Part shown: positions 27,249 to 35,248 of the stretch, in pieces
Layout: each line of letters starts with the position of its first letter
Numbering within the stretch: the stretch's first letter is position 1
Origin: Phycisphaera sp.
Lineage (GTDB): Bacteria > Planctomycetota > Phycisphaerae > Phycisphaerales > Phycisphaeraceae
Reading direction: 5' to 3'
Assembly (NCBI GenBank): GCA_016125215.1
Contig: WGMF01000007.1
Coordinates: 23,277-87,276, forward strand
DNA: 64,000 bases
The notes under the pieces: generated by a model
The model's input: the letters and a program-made list of their open reading frames with translations, nothing else
Databases searched by the model: none
Told to the model about the DNA's origin: nothing
Made by a program: the position numbers and the translations under genes

Positions 27249-28118
27249 ATGCCCCCCCCGGAAGGTCAACCCAATGTCCCGCTGCCCGACGGTCGAACGC
27301 TCACGCTCGATCGGCCTCGCATCATGGGCATCCTCAACGTCACGCCCGACAGTTTTTCCGACGGCGGGAGGTTTGTCGGCGTCGATGCGGCGGTGACGCA
27401 CGCCCAGCGGATGGCCCGGGAGGGCGCGGACATCCTCGACATCGGGGGTGAATCGACCCGGCCAGGGAGTCAGGGTGTGCCTCCGCCAGAACAGGCCCGG
27501 CGCGTGGTGCCCGTGATTGAAGAACTCGTTGCGCGGATTGAGGGGGTCGTCATCAGTGTGGACACCTCGAGCGCAGCGGTGGCCGAGGCGGCGCTCGACG
27601 CGGGGGCGGTGATCGTCAACGACGTGACCGCGGCGCGGGGCGACCCTGACATGTTGTTACTCGCAGCCGAACGCGGGTGCCCTATCGTGCTCATGCACAT
27701 GCAAGGCACCCCCGGGAGTATGCAGGACGCGCCGCGCTACGGCGATGTCGTGGCGGAGGTCTGCGCGTTCTTGTTGGACAGAGCCAACACGGCACAAGCG
27801 GCGGGTGTGGTAAAGGACCGCATCCTCATCGACCCCGGCATCGGATTCGGCAAGACCAAGTCGCACAACCTCGCGCTGCTGGCGAACCTCGACAAGCTCG
27901 TCGCGCTGGGCTTCCCGGTGCTGCTGGGCACGAGTCGCAAGCGCTTCATGGGCGCGATCTGCACGGAGCCCGACGGCTCGACGCCGCAGCCGGATGAACT
28001 TGTCGGGGCGACGTGTGCCACCACCGCGCTGGGCGTAGCCAAGGGCGTGCGACTCTTCCGAGTCCACGACGTGCAAGCCAATCGGCAGGCAGCCGACGTG
28101 GCATATCACATGTTGTAA
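27249..28118 (+). CDS. folP: Dihydropteroate synthase
   Basis: This 289-residue TIM-barrel enzyme joins p-aminobenzoate to dihydropterin pyrophosphate in folate synthesis. PRIMGILNVTPDSFSDGGRF and ILDIGGESTRPGSQGVP are the two pterin/diphosphate-binding signatures. VISVDTSSAAVAEAAL, IVNDVTAARG, IVLMHMQGTPGSMQ, IDPGIGFGKT and VLLGTSRKRFMG follow in order. ATG 27249 is chosen over a GTG 13 codons upstream because homologues start just before this point. Monocistronic, upstream of mraZ by about 170 bp to its promoter. Confidence 0.95.
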   Translation: MPPPEGQPNVPLPDGRTLTLDRPRIMGILNVTPDSFSDGGRFVGVDAAVTHAQRMAREGADILDIGGESTRPGSQGVPPPEQARRVVPVIEELVARIEGVVISVDTSSAAVAEAALDAGAVIVNDVTAARGDPDMLLLAAERGCPIVLMHMQGTPGSMQDAPRYGDVVAEVCAFLLDRANTAQAAGVVKDRILIDPGIGFGKTKSHNLALLANLDKLVALGFPVLLGTSRKRFMGAICTEPDGSTPQPDELVGATCATTALGVAKGVRLFRVHDVQANRQAADVAYHML

Positions 28119-28292
28119 GTCTCACCGCGTCCACTCGCCGTCCGCAACGAAGAATCATCAAAACAAACCGCTGGCGACGACCCCGTGCCCTGCCCGGAGA
28201 GGGATGGCACTGTCGTGTTCGGGCGCGGACGGCGTCCGATAACGCCTCACACTGTCAAGAAAAAAATTTTTGCAGTCAACGCCCTATTGGTG

Positions 28293-28321
28293 TTGCATTG
28301 TGGGGCAGGGTGGGGTAAAAT
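28293..28321 (+). promoter_or_regulatory. mraZ promoter with overlapping MraZ-type TGGGN boxes
   Basis: TTGCAT (28293-28298) and TAAAAT (28316-28321) are spaced by exactly 17 bp. Inside the spacer, TGGGG occurs at 28301-28305 and again at 28311-28315, a 10-bp period. E. coli-type MraZ represses its own promoter by binding direct TGGGN repeats with this period, so the layout fits autoregulation. Confidence 0.7.
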
Positions 28322-28359
28322 CCCATCCGTCACGTCCAGACCATCGGGGTAAACATGCC

Positions 28360-28872
28360 TTGGCGTTCACCGGTACCTACGAACACACGATCGATGCCAA
28401 GAACCGACTGGCGATCCCAGCGGACATGCGTGCCCACATCCAGGCCACACGCAAACGGCGGTCTGACAAGCCCATATGCATGTATGTCCTCCCGACCGAG
28501 GGCAACTGCCTCAGCCTCTACACCGATGAGGACTTCGAGCTTCGCTCCGAGCAGCTCGACCACTCCGACCTCGACTCGGAAGAGCTGCTCGAATACGAGC
28601 GTGTGCTCTATTCCCTGGCGGTCCGTGTCGAACTCGACAGCCAGGGCAGGGTCCGATTACCCGACCACCTGCTCAAAATGGCGGGCCTCAGTTCCGAGGT
28701 CGTCCTCCTGGGTGTCAAGGACCACCTCGAAGTCCGAGACCGCGAAACCTGGCGTGCCTACATCACCAACCTCCTCACCGCACGACCGGGCCTGCTCATG
28801 AACCCCCGGAAGGCTATGAAAAAACCCCTTGGAAGTTCGGCGGGGAACTCAACTGAAAAATCGGAGCCGTAA
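28360..28872 (+). CDS. mraZ: Transcriptional regulator MraZ
   Basis: From TTG 28360 (GGGGT upstream) the protein has 170 residues. The first SpoVT/AbrB-like repeat is AFTGTYEHTIDAKNRLAIPADMR, interrupted by a longer linker. The second is LAVRVELDSQGRVRLPDHLLKMAG. It ends with LLGVKDHLEVRDRETWRAY, the usual MraZ C-terminal region plus a basic/Ser-rich tail of about 35 residues. MraZ binds DNA upstream of the division and cell-wall cluster. No rsmH, ftsI or mur gene follows; murE-murF-mraY lie about 31 kb away. Confidence 0.92.
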   Translation: MAFTGTYEHTIDAKNRLAIPADMRAHIQATRKRRSDKPICMYVLPTEGNCLSLYTDEDFELRSEQLDHSDLDSEELLEYERVLYSLAVRVELDSQGRVRLPDHLLKMAGLSSEVVLLGVKDHLEVRDRETWRAYITNLLTARPGLLMNPRKAMKKPLGSSAGNSTEKSEP

Positions 28873-29570
28873 ACCGGCTAACCCATAACACTCACCCCAA
28901 CCCCACGCGTCCTGAAGAATGACGCAAACCGCAAGGAGATAAACAGCGAAGGTCGAACGGACTCACCGCACCGCGGGACACGTAGCCGATGCCACCGGTT
29001 GAGGGATCAAGGACGAAACCCAGCCGACGGGCCGCCAAACGCATCAGTGATCGGGCTTCACGCAATCACCAGATTGGCCAAGGCACGTTGTCTCGCGGAA
29101 CCTTCGCTAAGCATGACCAGCGGGAAAGCCCCAAACGCAAGGATGCGCGCGGGACTTTCCCACATGACTCGACGCCAGCGCTGAGTGGGATATACTCAAG
29201 GAGCCACGGACGGCTCCTCCCACGAGGCGCCGTGTTGAGTCGGTGATGTCGAGTCGTGGATAACGAGTCGTGCGAGTGGACTAGAGGATGTGCAGTGTCA
29301 TCCGTCAGGGGTTAGACAATCCAGTTCGACTTTGTCTCCAGCAGACGCTGCGGCGCTGTCTTTGGATTGACCGCGTCGAACAGGCGTGAGCGAGTCGGCG
29401 TATGTGTTCAAGGCGAACGCCTACCCCGCGATCAGGATCAGGGTGGACCAACATCCCGAAGTGTTGTCTAAACGGGTCTTTCTCCTCCGCCATGCCCCCG
29501 GAGTTTCTCTGGGGGTATGGTTTTTCCAGAGCGCCCCAGCTGCCCAGAATCCCATCGTGTGACGACAAGT
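28873..29570. other. Unassigned 0.7-kb region after mraZ
   Basis: No gene is recognised. Short frames exist on the plus strand (28989-29246, 85 codons, and 28999-29184, 61 codons) and on the minus strand (29305-29574, 89 codons), but none has a ribosome site, a domain or family-like composition. The stretch ends in a strong hairpin with a T-run oriented for plus-strand transcripts. A long 3' untranslated region of mraZ or a separate non-coding RNA would fit. I did not find the conserved cores of RNase P RNA, tmRNA, 6S or SRP RNA. Confidence 0.5.
29491..29525 (+). terminator. Strong terminator-like hairpin
   Basis: CATGCCCCCGGAG pairs with CTCTGGGGGTATG (29491-29519) through CAT/ATG, CCCCC/GGGGG and GAG/CTC, with a TTT loop and two small mismatches. 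GTTTTT follows at once. The orientation stops rightward transcription before the convergent CBS gene. Confidence 0.8.
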
Positions 29571-30182
29571 TCAATCGCCCGGCTCGATGACGCGCAGGCC
29601 GGAGCGTTGCATCGCCTTGCGCGCGGGAGTCGGGTCGATCGTCTGCAACCGCAGGTATACCCGCCGCCCCTCACCCGTGTGCTCACGGGTCACCACCGCG
29701 CTGACGAGGCTCGCTTCGAGTTTGCCCAGCACGCCCACCGCTTTACAAAGATCATCGTCCGCTTTGTCGATGTGCAACTCGATTCGGCTGCCGGGCTGTT
29801 CAAGGCCCAGCACCTCCACGAGCACCCGCAGGCAATCGTGCCTCGCAAAGATCCCCACCACGCGGTTCTTTGTGTCCACCACCGGAAGCGCACCAAACCT
29901 TCTTCGGTGCAGCAGCAGCAACGCATCTTCGAGCGTGTCGGTCTCACGCACGCTCACGGGGTTGGGCGTCATGATCGATTGGACCGAACGGTTATCAAAC
30001 CCGTCCACGGCCCTTGCGTCGCGCACGTCGCGGTCGGTCACGATACCGACCAGCACGCCCTCGCCATCGACTACAGGCAGTTGATGGATACGGTTGTCCC
30101 GCAGCATCGACGCCACCCCCGGAAGCAGCATCTCGGGTGCCACCGTCACCACAGGCCTGGTCATTCCATCTCGGATCAGCAT
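29571..30182 (-). CDS. Tandem CBS-domain protein, AcuB-like
   Basis: The 203-residue protein has two CBS motifs: MTRPVVTVAPEM...IHQLPVVDGEGVLVGIVTDRDVR (about residues 7-55) and MTPNPVSVRETD...FGALPVVDTKNRVVGIFARHD (about 70-118). A C-terminal ACT-like domain follows (about 130-180). This is the AcuB layout. CBS pairs bind adenosine nucleotides and act as regulatory modules. Upstream on the same strand, beyond a repeat element, is an AcuC-like deacetylase gene, matching the acuB-acuC pairing of Bacillus; acuA is absent. Confidence 0.87.
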   Translation of the reverse strand: MLIRDGMTRPVVTVAPEMLLPGVASMLRDNRIHQLPVVDGEGVLVGIVTDRDVRDARAVDGFDNRSVQSIMTPNPVSVRETDTLEDALLLLHRRRFGALPVVDTKNRVVGIFARHDCLRVLVEVLGLEQPGSRIELHIDKADDDLCKAVGVLGKLEASLVSAVVTREHTGEGRRVYLRLQTIDPTPARKAMQRSGLRVIEPGD

Positions 30183-30257
30183 GGTCCACCTCGTAGTCGG
30201 AAAGAACTCGAACGCACAAACATAGCTGGGCTGTGGGCAAGACGCGGATCAAGAATG

Positions 30258-30428
30258 TTCACGCCAAGCTCGCCAAGTCCGCCAAGTATTTCACAAGCAA
30301 GCGCAAAGGGTAACTTTGCATGACGGTCGGTTCGCTTTGTTTGAGAGCACAACATCAACTCCCGATGACACGTGTGGTCTGCGAAATCCATGTTTTTCTT
30401 GGCGTTCTTGGCGTTCTTGGTGTGAAAC
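30258..30428. repeat. Nonamer-unit inverted repeat element (CGCCAAG type)
   Basis: The left arm (30258-30290) holds CGCCAAGCT, CGCCAAGTC, CGCCAAGTA. The right arm (30393-30428) holds the reverse-complement units (TTCTTGGCG twice, TTCTTGGTG). The arms are flanked by TTCAC / GTGAAA and separated by about 100 bp. The 280 bp between the AcuB-like and AcuC-like genes holds nothing else. Confidence 0.8.
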
Positions 30429-30462
30429 GATCTTGTCTGTAATCAGTCCGCGCTTATGAATA

Positions 30463-31449
30463 CTACATCCCTGCCTTCATGCCCATCAGGCCGTCGTGCC
30501 CGTCCTCTTCGAGGAGCACGGCGACGTGGGCCGAGACGCACTCGGCCAGCGACCGCAGGTCGTACCCCCCTTCCAGCACGCTCACCAGCCGACCCGAGCA
30601 CACCCTTTCCGCCAGTTCTTTGAGTTGCCTTGTCATCCACGCAAAGCCGAGCGTGGAGAGTTGCATGTGCGCCAGCGGGTCGTCGCACGCCGCGTCAAAC
30701 CCGGCGCTGATGAGCACAAAGTCCGGGCCAAAGGCGTCCAGCGCCGGGATGACCTTGTGCTTAAAGGCGTGACGGTAGGCCTCGTCGCCGGCGTGGGGGT
30801 CGAAGGGGATGTTGATCGTAAAGCCCTCGCCCCGGTCCTGGCCGGCCTCCCATGAAAAACCCGTACCGGGGTAGAGGTAGGAGGGGTGCTCGTGCAGGCT
30901 GATGAACAACACGTCGGGCCGGGCCTCGAAGATGTGCTGCGTCCCGTTGCCGTGGTGGACGTCGAAGTCCACGATGGCAACTTTGCCCAAGCGGTGCTGA
31001 CTAATCAAGTGTTGCGCCGCGACGGCGACGTTGTTGAAGAGGCAAAAGCCCATCGAGCGGTCGCGTTCGGCGTGGTGCCCCGGCGGACGGACGGCACAAA
31101 ACGCATTGTCGCACAAGCCGGCCATCACCGCGTCCACCGCGCCGATCACCCCCCCCACCGCCAGACGCGCCACCTCGAAGCTCACCGGGCACACCGCCGA
31201 GTCCTGCACGTCGACGTACGCTCCGCCCTGCTCGCACGTCGCACGGACGTGCTCGATGTAAGTGGCGTCGTGGACCGCCTGAATACTCGTCACGAGCGCC
31301 GGCTCGACGGGGAGGCGCAGGCAACGGTCCCAGTGGTGGTCACGCTTGAGCCTCTCCACGATCGCCCGCAGACGGTCCGACCGCTCGGGGTGCTGTGGCC
31401 CCGTGTCGTGGTCGAGGAAGCGATCGTCGTAGACCAGGCCGGTGCGCAT
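30463..31449 (-). CDS. Class II histone deacetylase-family / AcuC-like deacetylase
   Basis: This 328-residue protein starts at ATG 31449 (MRTGLVYDDRFLDHDTG, the family start). Catalytic motifs are intact: CAVRPPGHHAERDRSMGFCLFN with the His pair, VDFDVHHGNGTQHIF with zinc-binding Asp/His, SAGFDAACDDPLAHM with the second Asp, and VLEGGYDLRSLA. It hydrolyses acetyl groups from lysines or small amines. The AcuB-like CBS gene lies downstream, so acetyl-CoA synthetase control is a plausible role (inference). Confidence 0.92.
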   Translation of the reverse strand: MRTGLVYDDRFLDHDTGPQHPERSDRLRAIVERLKRDHHWDRCLRLPVEPALVTSIQAVHDATYIEHVRATCEQGGAYVDVQDSAVCPVSFEVARLAVGGVIGAVDAVMAGLCDNAFCAVRPPGHHAERDRSMGFCLFNNVAVAAQHLISQHRLGKVAIVDFDVHHGNGTQHIFEARPDVLFISLHEHPSYLYPGTGFSWEAGQDRGEGFTINIPFDPHAGDEAYRHAFKHKVIPALDAFGPDFVLISAGFDAACDDPLAHMQLSTLGFAWMTRQLKELAERVCSGRLVSVLEGGYDLRSLAECVSAHVAVLLEEDGHDGLMGMKAGM

Positions 31450-31615
31450 CGCACCATTATGGCGGTTCGCAAAAGGCCAAACCACTCATGCACAGGGGGA
31501 TCGTCACGATACAGACTTTTGTCGGATAGAATGATGGCCCCCCGGTCGCAAGCGACCGGGCTAAATTGTGCTGTCCCCGTCTGCCCCGGCCCCGTTCACC
31601 GCGAAGGAGTCACCC

Positions 31616-32596
31616 ATGAAATACCGCGTCCTCGGTCGCACCGGCGTCAAGGTCCACCCCATCTGCCTGGGCACGATGAACTTCGGCGGGCGGACCAACC
31701 CCGAGGAGTCCGCGGCCATCCTCGACGCCTACCTCACCGCGGGGGGCAACTTCATCGACACCGCCAACGTCTACAACGACGGCAAGAGCGAGTCAATCGT
31801 CGGCGACTTCCTCAAGGGCGCGGGCAAGCGTGACAAGGTCGTCCTCTCGACCAAGGTCCACGGCAAGCGCAGCGACCACGTCAACGACGCGGGCAACCAC
31901 CGCTGGCACATCGTCCGCGAGGTCGAGCACTCGCTCAAACGCCTGCGCACCGACCGCATCGACCTCTACCACATCCACCGACCCGACGCGGATACGCCGA
32001 TCGACCAGACCCTGCGTGCGCTGGACGACCTCGTGCGACAGGGCAAGGTGTTGTACCTTGCCAGCTCAACGTTCCCCGCGTGGGAGTTGGCGGAGGCCCA
32101 CTTTGTGGCCAAGGAGCTGGGCACCGCACGCTTTGATGTCGAGCAGCCGCCACTGAACATCATCGACCGAAGGACCGAGGCGGAGGTGTTGCCGTTCTGT
32201 CGGCGGTACAACGTCGCAACGATCACGTGGGCCCCGCTGGCAAGGGGGAGGCTCTCGGGCAAGTACACGCGCGGCGGTCATACCTTCCCCGAGGGCTCGT
32301 GGTACAAGACGATGGGCAAGAGCGACTTCCCCACCAGTCAGTGGCCCGTGATGGAGGGCATCGACCGGTTGGCTGACGCGCACGGATGTTCGAGCAGCCA
32401 GTTCGCCATTGCGTGGTGCTTACACGTTCCGGGGGTCACCTGCCCGATCATCGGCCCCCGCACCGTTGAGCAGGCCAACGACAACATCGCCGCGGCCGAG
32501 ATTTCGCTGTCGCCCGACGAGATGAAAGCGGTGGACGACCTGAACCCGCCGGGCCAGCTCTGCCGAGACCCACACCTCGGTCCGGTTCCGAGGTAA
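31616..32596 (+). CDS. Aldo/keto reductase
   Basis: The 326-residue TIM-barrel NADPH oxidoreductase begins at ATG 31616 with AAGGAG eight bases upstream. The catalytic tetrad is visible: Asp and Tyr in FIDTANVYNDGKSE, Lys in VVLSTKVHG, His in DLYHIHRPD. The C-terminal cofactor part has TCPIIGPRTVEQANDN. It resembles the AKR branch with YajO/YghZ-like potassium-channel beta-type members. The substrate is unknown. It is divergent from the deacetylase gene. Confidence 0.93.
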   Translation: MKYRVLGRTGVKVHPICLGTMNFGGRTNPEESAAILDAYLTAGGNFIDTANVYNDGKSESIVGDFLKGAGKRDKVVLSTKVHGKRSDHVNDAGNHRWHIVREVEHSLKRLRTDRIDLYHIHRPDADTPIDQTLRALDDLVRQGKVLYLASSTFPAWELAEAHFVAKELGTARFDVEQPPLNIIDRRTEAEVLPFCRRYNVATITWAPLARGRLSGKYTRGGHTFPEGSWYKTMGKSDFPTSQWPVMEGIDRLADAHGCSSSQFAIAWCLHVPGVTCPIIGPRTVEQANDNIAAAEISLSPDEMKAVDDLNPPGQLCRDPHLGPVPR

Positions 32597-32682
32597 GTGT
32601 CATCTCACGCACGGGATTGCCCCGGCCCCCGCTCTCCCATAATCGAGAGAATGCGGCGGACGATAATACCCACACCAGGCTT

Positions 32683-32710
32683 TTGTAGTCGTATATCTAT
32701 ATTTTATATA
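32683..32710 (+). promoter_or_regulatory. Possible promoter in an AT-rich tract upstream of ccmE
   Basis: TTGTAG (32683-32688) and TATATA (32705-32710) are 16 bp apart in an AT-rich tract (about 32680-32760) that stands out from the GC-rich surroundings. It is the best candidate for driving the ccm operon; other registers are possible. Confidence 0.4.
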
Positions 32711-32778
32711 TCTTTATTGCATTTCTCAAAAAATACCATTGAATCCAGTTTTGGCACCGCAGTTGTGATAACTCGGGT

Positions 32779-33195
32779 ATGGAACACATGCGTGCCAAGC
32801 TGATCGTGGCGGCGTTGGTGCTCATCGGCGCGGTGGCTTACCTCGCTGTGGCCGGTGCCAAGAAGGGCTGGGTCTATTACCTCGACGTCGACCAATACCT
32901 CCAGCAGAAGAGCTACCAGACCCAGCGCGTCCGACTCTGTGGCCGAGTCGCGGTGGACGACCTGCACGTCGAACGGCAGGCCTTCCGTGCAAGCTTCGTC
33001 CTGCTCGGCCCGACGCAGCGCATCGGCGTCGATTACAAGGGCGTCGTCCCCGACCTCTTCACCTCCGATGCCGACGTGGTCCTCGAAGGCAAGCTCGGCA
33101 ACGATGGCCGCTTCAAGGCTGACGTGCTGATGACCAAGTGCGCCAGCAAGTACCAGGCTGAGGAACACGCCAAGCGATTGGAGGACCCGCAATGA
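32779..33195 (+). CDS. ccmE: Cytochrome c maturation protein CcmE, Cys-type heme chaperone
   Basis: The 138-residue protein has one N-terminal membrane helix (about residues 7-27) and a periplasmic OB-fold: RVRLCGRVAVDDLHVE, GVDYKGVVPDLF and VVLEGKLGNDGRFKADVLMTKCASKY. CcmE receives heme from the CcmABCD complex and passes it to CcmF. The usual heme-linking HxxxY is CASKY (CxxxY) here, as in the Cys-type CcmE known from some sulfate reducers and archaea. ATG 32788 is an alternative start. The stop overlaps ccmF by 4 bp. Confidence 0.9.
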   Translation: MEHMRAKLIVAALVLIGAVAYLAVAGAKKGWVYYLDVDQYLQQKSYQTQRVRLCGRVAVDDLHVERQAFRASFVLLGPTQRIGVDYKGVVPDLFTSDADVVLEGKLGNDGRFKADVLMTKCASKYQAEEHAKRLEDPQ

Positions 33196-35210
33196 CCGCG
33201 TCACTGGGCGACATGGCGCTGACCGCTTCGGTCCTCATCGCCGCCGGCGCATTTCTGGCTGCGATCTCGGCTGGACGCTTTGACTCCGACCGGTGGATGA
33301 AACTCTCACGCACGCTGGTCGTGCTCTTTGCGATCATCGTCACGCTGGCCTGCGCGGTGCTCATCGACCTTTTGCTCAAGAGCGACTTCCGCACGACCTA
33401 CGTCGCGGGCTACACCGAACGCGCTTTGCCCTGGCCCTACAAGCTCGCGGCCTTCTGGGCGGGACAGGAGGGGAGCCTGCTCCTGTGGACGTGGCTCATC
33501 GCAATCATGAGCGCCGTCGCGGTCTTTCAACAACGCAAGAACCGACTGGCCCAGTCCGCCGGCACCACCGCGACGCTCGCCGGCGTGAGCCTCTTCTTCG
33601 CGGCCCTGATGCTCTACGCCGCCAACCCCTTTGCACAGAGCGCCCAGACGCCCCCCGACGGGCACGGCCTGAACCCGCTGTTGCAGGACCCGGCCATGAT
33701 CGCCCACCCGCCGATGCTCTTTGTCGGCTACGCGGGTTTCACCGTGCCCTTTGCCATACTTGTCGGCGCGCTCGTGGCCAGACGCAAAGACACCGCCTAC
33801 CTCTTGCCCCTGCGCAAGTGGGTGCTCGTGTCGTGGCTGTTCCTATCCATCGGCATCGTGCTCGGGGCGCAGTGGGCTTACATCGAGCTCGGCTGGGGCG
33901 GGTACTGGGCGTGGGACCCGGTTGAAAACGCCTCCCTCCTGCCCTGGCTCACCGCCACCGCGCTGTTGCACTCGATCATCGTCCAGCAGCAGCGCAACAC
34001 CTTCAAAGGCTGGAACGCGGCCCTGATCGCCTGCACGTTCCTCCTGTGCATCTTCGGCACCTACCTCACCCGCTCGGGCGTCATCCAGAGCGTCCACGCC
34101 TTCCCCGAATCGCTCGTGGGCAAGTTCTTCCTCGCGTTCCTGATCGTGTGCGTCGTGGCCAGCGTGGTCATCCTCTTTGTGCGAAGGGATATGCTCGTCG
34201 GCGAAAACAAGATCGAGTCGCTTCTCTCCAAGGAGGGTCTGTTCCTGGCCACCAACGCGCTGCTCGTGCTCATGACCGCAGTCACGCTCGTCGGTACGAT
34301 CTTTCCACTGATCTCCGGCCCGTTTGCACACGAACCCGTCAGCGTCGGCCCGCCGTTCTACAACCACGTCGTTGTGCCCATGGCGATGATCCTCCTGGCG
34401 ATGATGGCCACCGGCCCCTTGCTCGTCTTCGGCCCGGGCGCAGCGGGCAAGCTCGGGCGCATGGCGGTGGTCCCCGGCCTGGTCGCTCTGATCGCGCTGG
34501 CCGTGGCCATCGTTCTGGGTTTGCACGACGCGTGGTCCCTGGCGTGCGTGGCCATCGTCACCTTCGCCGTCTGCTCGATTTTCGTGGACCTTGGCCGAGT
34601 CGTGATCAACAAGTGGCGGCTCGAAGGCCCCGGACTCATCGGGCATGTCATCATGACCCTCGACGCCAATCACAGGCGCTACGGCGGGCAACTCGTCCAC
34701 GTCGGCATGCTCATGGTCATGGTCGGCATCGCGGGATCGAGCCTCTTTGGTCAAACGCACCAGCTCTCGCTCACGCCGGGCCAACCCGTGAAGGTCGGCC
34801 GATATGAGATCACGCTCAGCAAGCTCGAAGAAATCCGCGAGGGCCACTTCACCGCGGTGCAGGCCAGCGTCATGCTCCAACCCCCGTCGGGCGACCCGAT
34901 CGCCATGCGGCCACAGGTCCGTTTCTACGATAAGAGTGAGCAGTCCAACACCGAAGTGGCGTTGCGCTGGACATTGCGCGAAGATGTTTACCTCACCCTT
35001 GCGGGGTGGGACGCTAACGGGACCTCCGCGGGGATTCAGGCCATGGTCAACCCGCTGGTGAGTTGGATCTGGATCGGCGCGGGCGTGCTGACGCTTGGTG
35101 CCCTGTTCGGCCTGCTCCCCCGAATGTTCCCCGAACCCCGCGCCGCCGCCGGCATCGCCCTGCCCATCACCGCCCCCGGCAACGCCCTGCCCAAATGCAC
35201 CAGTCAATGA
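33192..35210 (+). CDS. ccmF: Heme lyase CcmF
   Basis: The 672-residue polytopic protein has about 14-15 membrane helices. The WWD domain is WGGYWAWDPVENASLLPWL (about residues 235-253). DPAMIAHPPMLFVGYAGF and GTYLTRSGVIQSVHAF are conserved CcmF blocks with the candidate heme-ligating His residues. A periplasmic beta domain (about 525-620) precedes the last helix. CcmF attaches heme to the CxxCH motif of apocytochromes. It begins within the ccmE stop (ATGA). Confidence 0.95.
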   Translation: MTASLGDMALTASVLIAAGAFLAAISAGRFDSDRWMKLSRTLVVLFAIIVTLACAVLIDLLLKSDFRTTYVAGYTERALPWPYKLAAFWAGQEGSLLLWTWLIAIMSAVAVFQQRKNRLAQSAGTTATLAGVSLFFAALMLYAANPFAQSAQTPPDGHGLNPLLQDPAMIAHPPMLFVGYAGFTVPFAILVGALVARRKDTAYLLPLRKWVLVSWLFLSIGIVLGAQWAYIELGWGGYWAWDPVENASLLPWLTATALLHSIIVQQQRNTFKGWNAALIACTFLLCIFGTYLTRSGVIQSVHAFPESLVGKFFLAFLIVCVVASVVILFVRRDMLVGENKIESLLSKEGLFLATNALLVLMTAVTLVGTIFPLISGPFAHEPVSVGPPFYNHVVVPMAMILLAMMATGPLLVFGPGAAGKLGRMAVVPGLVALIALAVAIVLGLHDAWSLACVAIVTFAVCSIFVDLGRVVINKWRLEGPGLIGHVIMTLDANHRRYGGQLVHVGMLMVMVGIAGSSLFGQTHQLSLTPGQPVKVGRYEITLSKLEEIREGHFTAVQASVMLQPPSGDPIAMRPQVRFYDKSEQSNTEVALRWTLREDVYLTLAGWDANGTSAGIQAMVNPLVSWIWIGAGVLTLGALFGLLPRMFPEPRAAAGIALPITAPGNALPKCTSQ

Positions 35211-35248
35211 CATGACTCTCATGACCGCTTCAAGGAAGGACGACTAAC

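Noticed and set aside
28930..29525. RNase P RNA or tmRNA in the gap after mraZ
   Set aside because: Neither the GGAAAGTCC/ACAGAA cores of RNase P RNA nor a tRNA-like end and tag frame of tmRNA could be found on either strand; GGGAAAGTCCC on the minus strand is only a partial likeness.
33843..35222. 459-codon minus-strand frame inside ccmF
   Set aside because: It is rich in Asp, His, Glu and Gly as expected for the complement of a membrane-protein gene; CcmF motifs on the plus strand are unambiguous.
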